Below are positions 13,355 to 18,758 of a DNA stretch of 18,758 nt, piece after piece. Position numbers and translations under genes: made by a program. The notes beneath the pieces were generated by a model. That model saw only the letters and a list, made by a program, of their open reading frames with translations, had not been told where the DNA came from and searched no databases. Location: assembly GCA_016462375.1 (NCBI GenBank), contig JAEMTJ010000004.1, positions 23,568 to 42,325 on the forward strand. Reading direction: 5' to 3'. The DNA comes from Rhodoluna sp. (lineage in GTDB: Bacteria > Actinomycetota > Actinomycetes > Actinomycetales > Microbacteriaceae). Every line of letters begins with the position of its first letter. Positions within the stretch are counted from its first letter, which is position 1.

Positions 13355-15480
13355 TGCCCCAAAAACCTGCCGAACGTATAGCTTTTCTTGTCGATGAGAT
13401 ACACAGACATCGTCGCGCTTACTATCAGGAAAACTCAGTTCTAATCAGTGACGCTGAGTATGACAAGTTGATGCAAGAACTCGAATTACTTGAATCAGAG
13501 CACCCTGAGTTCATAACTGGCGATAGTCCAACCCAAAGCGTTGGCGGAAATGCTAACGAAGCATTTGCTCCAGTTGAGCATCTAGCTCGTATGTGGAGTC
13601 TGGATAACGCCTTTGACAATGAAGAACTCACTGCTTGGGCTAATCGAGTCGAGGCAACAAGTTTTCTCTGTGAACTTAAGATTGATGGGCTCGCGATCAA
13701 CCTGAGATACGAAAGCGGCATCCTTATTTCTGCGGCAACCAGAGGTGACGGTGCTGTCGGTGAGGATGTCACCAACAATGTCAAAACCATCAAACAAATT
13801 CCGCAGAAACTAAAAGGGGAAAGTCACCCGAGCTTAGTTGAAATCAGGGGAGAGATATTTTTCGGAGTTGCTGATTTCGCAAAGCTGAACGAAGGCTTAG
13901 TTGCTGATGGCAAAGCTCCATTTGCTAACCCTAGAAACTCAGCAAGTGGATCTCTGCGGCAGAAGGATTCAGCGGTTACGGCGAGTAGACCATTGCAGAT
14001 GCTTGTGCACGGAGTTGGTGAATGGCCTGAAGCAACGTTGAGAAATCAGAGTGAACTATACGAACTACTAAAAAGCTGGGGGCTACCAACCTCAAATAAA
14101 TACAAAGTAGTGAACAGCATTGAAGAAGTTGTTCAATACATCAACTCTTTCAAGGCCAAGCGCCACGAATTGGAACACGAAATAGACGGTGTCGTCATCA
14201 AGGTTGATTCGTTAGAAAAACAACGTACCCTCGGCTTCACCGCTCGCGCACCCCGTTGGGCAATTGCCTTCAAGTATCCACCTGAGCAGGTTAACACCAA
14301 GCTTTTAGACATTCGTGTTTCGGTTGGTCGAACAGGTCGTGCAACTCCGTATGCAGTTGTTGCCCCAGTAAAGGTTGCTGGTTCGACAGTAGAGTTTGCA
14401 ACTTTGCACAATCAAGATGTGGTTAAAGCCAAGGGTGTGCTTATCGGTGACACAGTAGTTCTTCGGAAAGCTGGCGATGTTATTCCTGAAATCCTAGGGC
14501 CGGTTGTTGAGCTACGCACAGGCAAGGAACAGGCTTTTGTAATGCCAACTAATTGCCCAGATTGTGGGGCTAAGTTGGCACCTTCTTCTGAAGGCGATGT
14601 GGATCTGCGCTGTCAGAATTCCGAACATTGTCCAGCACAACTACGTGAGAGAGTTGCATATATTGGTTCAAGGGGAGTGCTAGATATTGAAGCCCTTGGT
14701 TATGTTGCAGCAGTTGCCTTGACACAACCGGTTGACCCGGCAACCGCACCGCTGAAATCAGAAGCTAATCTTTTTGATTTGACTATGGAGCAATTGCTGC
14801 CAATCCGCGTAAAGGTTTTAGATCCAGATACTGGATTGCCAAAACTGGATGAAAATGGCGAAGCCAAGATTGTTGATTTCTTTCGCAAGAAAGGCAAGAA
14901 GGGCGAGACCGAAGATGTCCCCGCTGAAGTTGCCATCAAGTTGCTAAATAACCTTCGAGATGCAAAAACCAGACCACTCTGGAGAATCATTGTTGCCTTC
15001 TCTATCCGCCATGTTGGGCCAGTAGCAGCCAGATCTTTGGCTAACCACTTCGGTTCTATCGATCGCATCTTCTCTGCATCAGAAGCTGAACTTTCAGAAG
15101 TTGATGGGGTTGGGCCGATACTGGCGAAGTCTCTAATCGAATGGATTCAGGTTGATTGGCACAAGAGCCTCGTTGAGTCATGGCGCAAGTCCGGAGTGCT
15201 GCTAGAAATACCTGGCCATGAAGGTCCAGGTAAGAGTTCTGCCGTTGACGGATTCTTCTCCGGCTTGAGCATCGTGGTTACCGGAACGCTTTCTAATTAC
15301 ACCCGAGAACAGATTGAAGAATTGATTATCGCCAACGGTGGTAAGGCTGCCTCGAGCGTCTCAAAGAATACTGCATTTGTTGTTGCTGGCGCTAACGCGG
15401 GTTCGAAACTAGCAAAAGCGGAGTCTTTGAGCGTGCCAGTTATTAGTGAAGATGATTTTGCTGCAAAACTAGCAAATTAG
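13354..15480 (+). CDS. ligA: NAD-dependent DNA ligase
   Basis: LigA seals nicks during replication and repair, using NAD+. The 708 residues contain the Ia domain (YYQ...ISDAEYDKLM, 23-40), the adenylation domain with the AMP-accepting lysine K109 in CELKIDGLA, ATRGDG (128-133) and HEIDGVVIK (275-283). The OB fold follows (VSVGRTGRATPYA), then the zinc finger C401, C404, C420, C426, helix-hairpin-helix repeats (about 540-620) and a BRCT domain (about 632-708). The protein is longer than the roughly 670-residue E. coli enzyme. The extra sequence is a charged insertion at about 453-522 between zinc finger and HhH, a feature I recall in related actinobacteria. The GTG start is probably leaderless. 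The stop codon overlaps that of the convergent gene. Confidence 0.97.
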   Translation: MPQKPAERIAFLVDEIHRHRRAYYQENSVLISDAEYDKLMQELELLESEHPEFITGDSPTQSVGGNANEAFAPVEHLARMWSLDNAFDNEELTAWANRVEATSFLCELKIDGLAINLRYESGILISAATRGDGAVGEDVTNNVKTIKQIPQKLKGESHPSLVEIRGEIFFGVADFAKLNEGLVADGKAPFANPRNSASGSLRQKDSAVTASRPLQMLVHGVGEWPEATLRNQSELYELLKSWGLPTSNKYKVVNSIEEVVQYINSFKAKRHELEHEIDGVVIKVDSLEKQRTLGFTARAPRWAIAFKYPPEQVNTKLLDIRVSVGRTGRATPYAVVAPVKVAGSTVEFATLHNQDVVKAKGVLIGDTVVLRKAGDVIPEILGPVVELRTGKEQAFVMPTNCPDCGAKLAPSSEGDVDLRCQNSEHCPAQLRERVAYIGSRGVLDIEALGYVAAVALTQPVDPATAPLKSEANLFDLTMEQLLPIRVKVLDPDTGLPKLDENGEAKIVDFFRKKGKKGETEDVPAEVAIKLLNNLRDAKTRPLWRIIVAFSIRHVGPVAARSLANHFGSIDRIFSASEAELSEVDGVGPILAKSLIEWIQVDWHKSLVESWRKSGVLLEIPGHEGPGKSSAVDGFFSGLSIVVTGTLSNYTREQIEELIIANGGKAASSVSKNTAFVVAGANAGSKLAKAESLSVPVISEDDFAAKLAN

Positions 15481-16535
15481 TTTTTAGAGTCGTCAACTTC
15501 TGAGTTATCGAAGTTAACCATGCTTTCGGTTGACATTAGCTTGTCCATAGAATCTAAGAAGTCTGTAACCTGATCTCTTTCGTCGGTTATTTTGGTCAAA
15601 CGTTCGCGAGCGTCTTTGATTGCGTTATCTGCATAGCCCTGAGCCTTACGAGAAAGCGCTTCTGCACGTCTGCGTGATTGGTTAATCAAATCAGCTGCAC
15701 GCTTGTTTGATTCTTCTCTGGTGTCATCTTGGAAGTCTCTTGCCTCGCGTGAAACTCGTTCAGCCTCAACTAGCAACTCTCCTGCACGTGCTGTTGAGTC
15801 TGAAAGAGTTCTTGAGCCCTCTTCAGCCATCGCTTGTGCTTGTGCAACTGCTGCTTGATAAATGCGAAGAGCTTCTTGCTCTGCTTCATCTCGCTTGCCT
15901 TTTAGCTCTGCTTCTAGATCAATTCTCGCCTGAGTGGTTCGCTGGCTTAGTTCGGTTGCAAGCGATCTGGCTTGCTCTGTTTCACGGTGGACCTGGGCTC
16001 GAAGTTCCGCAGCATATCTTTCACCATCTGATTTGAGGGCAGCGGCTTCACGTTCGGCAGTCTGAATCTTTTCGCTAGCTTCTGCTTCTTTTGCAACAGC
16101 GGTCTGCAATAGTGAGCTTGCTTTATGCTCGGCATCAAAACGAGCTTCCTCGAGCTTGATGTCAGCTTCTTGAATAATGCGATCGGCCTTGTCTTTAGCA
16201 GTTCTGGTCAAAAGATCTGCTGCACCCTTGGCTTCTTCGCGAATACGAAGGGCATCCTGGCCGCCGTCATCAATCATCTTCTTGGCTTGTTCTTCGGCCA
16301 GGCGAAGAGTCTGTTCAAATTGTGCACCTAGGGCTGCGTAGCCGGTTGCTCCGCTTTTCTTTACTTGCTCTCTTAGAGTCTCAACTTCAGCCTTCAGGCT
16401 GGCAATTTCAGCGGCAGCACCCTCGTTATAGGTGCTTAAATGCTCACTTTCAAGCTTTAGTTCTTCAATACTCTGATCAACCTGAGCGCGGTCATACCCG
16501 CGCATAACGATGTCGAAGTTCTCTTCTTCAGCCAT
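15477..16535 (-). CDS. FilP/Scy-like coiled-coil cytoskeletal protein (paralogue B)
   Basis: The 352-residue protein begins with a DivIVA-like head, FDIVMRGYDRAQVD (7-20), nearly the FilP consensus. A GYAALGAQFEQTLRLAEEQA block (65-84) follows, then a continuous Ala/Glu/Arg-rich coiled coil to about 330. It ends with a short acidic tail. It is a paralogue of the 7203-8339 product. FilP/Scy proteins form filaments below the cell pole and interact with DivIVA in Streptomyces; a polar or shape role is inferred here. I chose ATG 16535, because AGGAGA (16548-16543) lies 7 bases before it and the head starts at once. A TTG at 16574 would add 13 poorly fitting residues. Stop codons of this gene and ligA overlap (15477-15480). 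Confidence 0.9.
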   Translation of the reverse strand: MAEEENFDIVMRGYDRAQVDQSIEELKLESEHLSTYNEGAAAEIASLKAEVETLREQVKKSGATGYAALGAQFEQTLRLAEEQAKKMIDDGGQDALRIREEAKGAADLLTRTAKDKADRIIQEADIKLEEARFDAEHKASSLLQTAVAKEAEASEKIQTAEREAAALKSDGERYAAELRAQVHRETEQARSLATELSQRTTQARIDLEAELKGKRDEAEQEALRIYQAAVAQAQAMAEEGSRTLSDSTARAGELLVEAERVSREARDFQDDTREESNKRAADLINQSRRRAEALSRKAQGYADNAIKDARERLTKITDERDQVTDFLDSMDKLMSTESMVNFDNSEVDDSKN

Positions 16536-16542
16536 TGGTTTA

Positions 16543-16548
16543 TCTCCT
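16543..16548 (-). promoter_or_regulatory. Ribosome-binding site that fixes the start of gene B
   Basis: On the minus strand AGGAGA lies 7 bases before ATG 16535. It would lie inside the coding region if the upstream TTG (16574) were used, so it supports the shorter, 352-residue form. Confidence 0.85.
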
Positions 16549-16577
16549 GCAAAATGCTCAGCCTGTGAAATCAAGGC

Positions 16578-16592
16578 AACCCCACAAGTTTA
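16578..16592 (-). promoter_or_regulatory. Promoter of FilP/Scy-like gene B
   Basis: The minus-strand block CTAAACTTGTGGGGT contains a TAAACT -10 (16592-16587) and differs by one base in 15 from the block at the start of gene A. AACGC (16614-16610) occurs near the -35 place, as in gene A but one base closer. Transcription would start near 16580, giving a leader of about 45 bases with a normal ribosome-binding site, unlike gene A. Confidence 0.6.
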
Positions 16593-16622
16593 GTCCAGTA
16601 ATCAATAGGGCGTTAGTCCCGA

Positions 16623-16628
16623 TATACT
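16623..16628 (+). promoter_or_regulatory. Possible -10 of the gatCAB operon
   Basis: TATACT is a near-consensus -10 in the divergent region between gene B and gatC. The start would be near 16635, about 30 bases before the gatC GTG. No good -35 is seen. The promoters of gene B and gatC would then stand back to back within about 40 bases. Confidence 0.5.
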
Positions 16629-16654
16629 TGAAGTAACACTCGTACTAGGAGTTT

Positions 16655-16658
16655 GAGG
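16655..16658 (+). promoter_or_regulatory. Ribosome-binding site deciding the gatC start
   Basis: GAGG followed by six A residues precedes GTG 16665. The alternative TTG 16653 has AGGAG only one base upstream, too close to work, so GTG 16665 is preferred. Confidence 0.65.
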
Positions 16659-16664
16659 AAAAAA

Positions 16665-16961
16665 GTGTCTGAGATTACCCCTGAATTAGTTCGCCATCTG
16701 GCTGGTCTGTCCAGAATTGACCTTGATGAGGCCGAAGTGGCCAGATTTACTGAACAACTGGCTTTGATTGTTGATTCTGTTGCCAAGATCTCCCAAGCCA
16801 TAGATGCCAGCACCCCAGCCACCAGCCACCCAATCCCGCTGGCCAATGTCTTCAGATCTGACGTTGTTCAGCCTTCCCTGAGCCAAGAACAAGCCCTTTC
16901 GGGGGCTCCTGATTCTGGTCAGGGCCGTTTCCGTGTTGCAGCAATCCTGGACGAGGAGTAA
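16665..16961 (+). CDS. gatC: Asp-tRNA(Asn)/Glu-tRNA(Gln) amidotransferase subunit C
   Basis: GatC is the small linker subunit that wraps around GatA and GatB and stabilises the GatCAB complex, which amidates Glu-tRNA(Gln) and/or Asp-tRNA(Asn). From GTG 16665 the product has 98 residues, the usual size. It begins MSEITPELVRHLAGLSRIDL, then EAEVARFTEQLALIVDSVAKI, a Pro-rich linker and the conserved end (RSDVV...GRFRVAAILDEE). A longer TTG start at 16653 would add MRKK but lacks a properly spaced ribosome-binding site. gatA starts 5 bases after the stop. Confidence 0.95.
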   Translation: MSEITPELVRHLAGLSRIDLDEAEVARFTEQLALIVDSVAKISQAIDASTPATSHPIPLANVFRSDVVQPSLSQEQALSGAPDSGQGRFRVAAILDEE

Positions 16962-16966
16962 AGACC

Positions 16967-18469
16967 ATGTCTGATTTGATCAGGCTCAACGCTTCGGAGC
17001 TTGTAGCGCTCCTGGCTAAGCGAGAGATTTCCTCAGTTGAGGTAACTCAGGCTCATTTAGACCAGATTTCCAAGGTAGGTGACGCAGTGCACTCCTTCTT
17101 ACACATCAGTGGCGAAAGCGCTCTTGCGACAGCGAAAGATGTTGATTCAAGACGTGCAGCAGGGGAGAAGTTAGCTGACTTAGCCGGTGTCCCAATTGCG
17201 GTCAAGGACAACCTCACAACTACCGATGCCCCAACAACTGCGGGATCAAAGATTCTTGAGGGTTGGCTGCCGCCATACGATGCAACCGTTGTTACCAAAC
17301 TTAGAAACCAGCTGCTACCTATTTTGGGTAAGACTAACCTTGATGAATTCGCTATGGGTTCTTCTACTGAGTTCTCAGCATATGGACCAAGTAAGAACCC
17401 TTGGGACCTAACCCGTATTCCTGGTGGTTCTGGCGGAGGATCGTCTTCAGCTGTTTCTTCTTTCCAAGCACCTCTTGCTATCGGTTCTGATACCGGTGGT
17501 TCAATCCGATTCCCAGGAGCTGTTACCGGAACTGTTGGAATCAAACCAACCTACGGTGCTGTTTCTAGATATGGACTCATTGCTCTTGCTTCCTCACTTG
17601 ACCAGATTGGTCCGGTAGCAAGAAATGTTCTTGATGCTGCCTATCTGCAAGACGCAATTGCAGGTCACGATCCACACGACAGTACATCACTGTCCGGCTC
17701 TCTTGGTTCGATGGTTGAAGCTGCTAAACGAGGTTCACTAAAGGGTAAGAAAGTTGGTTTAATCAAGCAACTTTCCGGCGACGGTTTCCAACAGGGTGTT
17801 CGTAATCGTTTTGCAGAAGCGTTGAAGTTAATTACGCATGCCGGCGCTGAGATTGTCGAAGTTGACTGCCCAAGCTTTGAATACGCAATCGATGCTTACT
17901 ACCTAATCCTCCCAGCAGAAGCATCGAGCAACCTAGCCAAATTCGACTCGGTCCGTTTTGGTATGAGAGTGTCCCCTGAAGGTAACCCAACGATTGAGCG
18001 CGTTATGGCTGCCACCCGTGAAGCTGGTTTTGGTCCAGAGGTAAAGCGCAGAATTATTCTTGGAACCTTTGCTTTATCTTCTGGTTCTTTCGACAAGTTC
18101 TATGGTGCAGCGCAAAAGGTTAGAACTCTTATCCAGCGTGACTTCGATGCAGCTTTTGCGAAAGCAGATGTTCTAGTGTCACCAACTGCACCAACAACTG
18201 CTTTCAAGTTTGGTGAAAAAGTTTCTGATCCTCTAGCGATGTATTTGAATGACATTGCAACCATCCCCGCAAACCTTGCAGGGATTCCAGGAATCTCGGT
18301 TCCGATTGGACTCGCTGATGAAGATAACCTCCCTGTTGGTATTCAGTTCCTTGCTCCTGCTCATGAAGATGCCAGGTTGTATGAAGTAGGGGCTGCGCTT
18401 GAAGGAATTCTTGAGGGTATTTGGGGTAAACGAATGATGGACTTCGCACCAGAGTTGAAGGTGAACTAA
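16967..18469 (+). CDS. gatA: Asp-tRNA(Asn)/Glu-tRNA(Gln) amidotransferase subunit A
   Basis: GatA is the glutaminase subunit, which frees ammonia and channels it to GatB. The 500 residues belong to the amidase-signature family. The catalytic triad is complete: K80 in AVKDN, cis-Ser S155 in PGGSGGGSSSAV and nucleophile S179 in SDTGGSIRFPG, close to the positions known from S. aureus GatA (79, 154, 178). The glycine-rich signature and KPTYGAVSRYGL (typical GatA) are present. The ATG has GAGGAG (16954-16959) at the end of gatC. The stop codon TAA shares one base with the gatB ATG (TAATG), so translation is coupled. Confidence 0.98.
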   Translation: MSDLIRLNASELVALLAKREISSVEVTQAHLDQISKVGDAVHSFLHISGESALATAKDVDSRRAAGEKLADLAGVPIAVKDNLTTTDAPTTAGSKILEGWLPPYDATVVTKLRNQLLPILGKTNLDEFAMGSSTEFSAYGPSKNPWDLTRIPGGSGGGSSSAVSSFQAPLAIGSDTGGSIRFPGAVTGTVGIKPTYGAVSRYGLIALASSLDQIGPVARNVLDAAYLQDAIAGHDPHDSTSLSGSLGSMVEAAKRGSLKGKKVGLIKQLSGDGFQQGVRNRFAEALKLITHAGAEIVEVDCPSFEYAIDAYYLILPAEASSNLAKFDSVRFGMRVSPEGNPTIERVMAATREAGFGPEVKRRIILGTFALSSGSFDKFYGAAQKVRTLIQRDFDAAFAKADVLVSPTAPTTAFKFGEKVSDPLAMYLNDIATIPANLAGIPGISVPIGLADEDNLPVGIQFLAPAHEDARLYEVGAALEGILEGIWGKRMMDFAPELKVN

Positions 18470-18758
18470 TGGCTAAAGCAAATTTGATGGATTATGAGAA
18501 GGCACTAGAGCAGTTTGAGGTTGTCATTGGTCTAGAAGTCCACGTCGAACTTAACACCAACACCAAGATGTTCTGTGGTTGTCGCAATGACTTTGGTGAT
18601 GAGCCAAACACTAACGTTTGCCCGATTTGTTTAGGACTTCCCGGATCACTTCCAGTAGTGAACGGCAAGGCAGTTGAATCTTCAATCTCCATTGGGCTTG
18701 CTCTCGGTTGCCAGATTGAACCTAACGGAGGGTTCTCTAGAAAGAACTACTTCTATCC
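18469..18758 (+). CDS. gatB: Asp-tRNA(Asn)/Glu-tRNA(Gln) amidotransferase subunit B (partial, 5' end)
   Basis: The frame starts at ATG 18469, overlapping the gatA stop by one base, and runs off the right edge after 96 full codons. It encodes MAKANLMDYEKALEQFEVV, then the GatB hallmark IGLEVHVELNTNTKMFCGC, DEPNTNVCPICLGLPGSLPV and GCQIEPNGGFSRKNYFYP. The Cys pairs CGC and CPIC belong to the zinc site of the kinase/cradle domain. GatB phosphorylates the Glu or Asp on the mischarged tRNA and amidates it. The C-terminal tail domain lies outside the window. Confidence 0.97.
   Translation, partial: MAKANLMDYEKALEQFEVVIGLEVHVELNTNTKMFCGCRNDFGDEPNTNVCPICLGLPGSLPVVNGKAVESSISIGLALGCQIEPNGGFSRKNYFY

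Noticed and set aside
13425..13793. 122-codon minus-strand frame inside ligA (a similar one at 14700-15068)
   Set aside because: Both are antisense to essential LigA domains, with no start signal and low-complexity translations.
16536..16574. Longer start (TTG 16574) of FilP/Scy-like gene B
   Set aside because: AGGAGA is placed for ATG 16535, and the extra 13 residues do not fit the conserved head.
17053..17544. 163-codon open frame on the minus strand inside gatA
   Set aside because: It lies fully antisense to the well-conserved GatA catalytic core, has no ribosome-binding site and its translation resembles no known protein. It is a codon-bias shadow.
1..18758. CRISPR arrays, insertion sequences, prophage or attachment sites, tRNA and rRNA genes
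   Set aside because: I looked for spaced direct repeats, transposase-like frames with inverted ends and cloverleaf or CCA-ended segments; none was found, and nearly all bases are taken by ordinary genes.

Overview
The window is a gene-dense piece of an actinobacterial chromosome. The strongest clues are the gene order rpsB-tsf-pyrH-frr-cdsA followed by a DivIVA-repeat gene, the cysteine desulfurase-mnmA-ligA-gatC-gatA-gatB run, two FilP/Scy-type coiled-coil proteins, GTG/TTG starts, and one probably leaderless promoter. By eye the base composition is near-balanced to slightly AT-rich, which is low for the phylum, and intergenic gaps are very small. This fits a streamlined freshwater member of the Micrococcales, most likely Microbacteriaceae of the 'Luna' type (Rhodoluna/Aquiluna relatives). 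That placement is an inference from gene order and protein character, not from a search.

Layout. (1) 1-3189: translation and envelope precursor genes: the end of rpsB, then tsf, a strong intrinsic terminator, pyrH, frr and cdsA. (2) 3211-6127: a less familiar plus-strand run. It holds a protein with four DivIVA-type mini-motifs, a secreted HNH nuclease of the DUF1524 type, a membrane-anchored lytic-transglycosylase-like protein, a small zinc-binding protein and an alpha/beta hydrolase. Several of these genes are coupled by tiny gaps or 4-nt overlaps. (3) 6132-8339, minus strand: an AI-2E-type transporter downstream of a FilP/Scy-like coiled-coil gene that appears to start as a leaderless GTG. 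(4) 8368-13325, plus strand: a large membrane protein with an internal lipobox, a thioredoxin-fold/TPR protein without a CxxC motif, cysteine desulfurase and MnmA. (5) 13354-15480: NAD-dependent DNA ligase. Its stop codon overlaps that of (6), a second FilP/Scy-like gene on the minus strand (15477-16535). (7) 16665-18758: gatC, gatA and the start of gatB.

How the genes fit together. Cysteine desulfurase and MnmA form one pathway (sulfur for s2U34 in tRNA). GatCAB makes Gln-tRNA(Gln) and/or Asn-tRNA(Asn). EF-Ts, RRF and S2 serve translation. CdsA supplies CDP-diacylglycerol. Three proteins carry the DivIVA-type GYxxxxV(D/N) polar-localisation motif: one small repeat protein and two long coiled-coil paralogues. 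The two paralogues share a promoter block (14 of 15 bases identical). This makes a candidate set of cell-shape/polarity genes, and it is the most interesting signal in the window.

I see no CRISPR array, insertion sequence, phage gene, tRNA or rRNA. No stretch over 300 bases lacks a gene.
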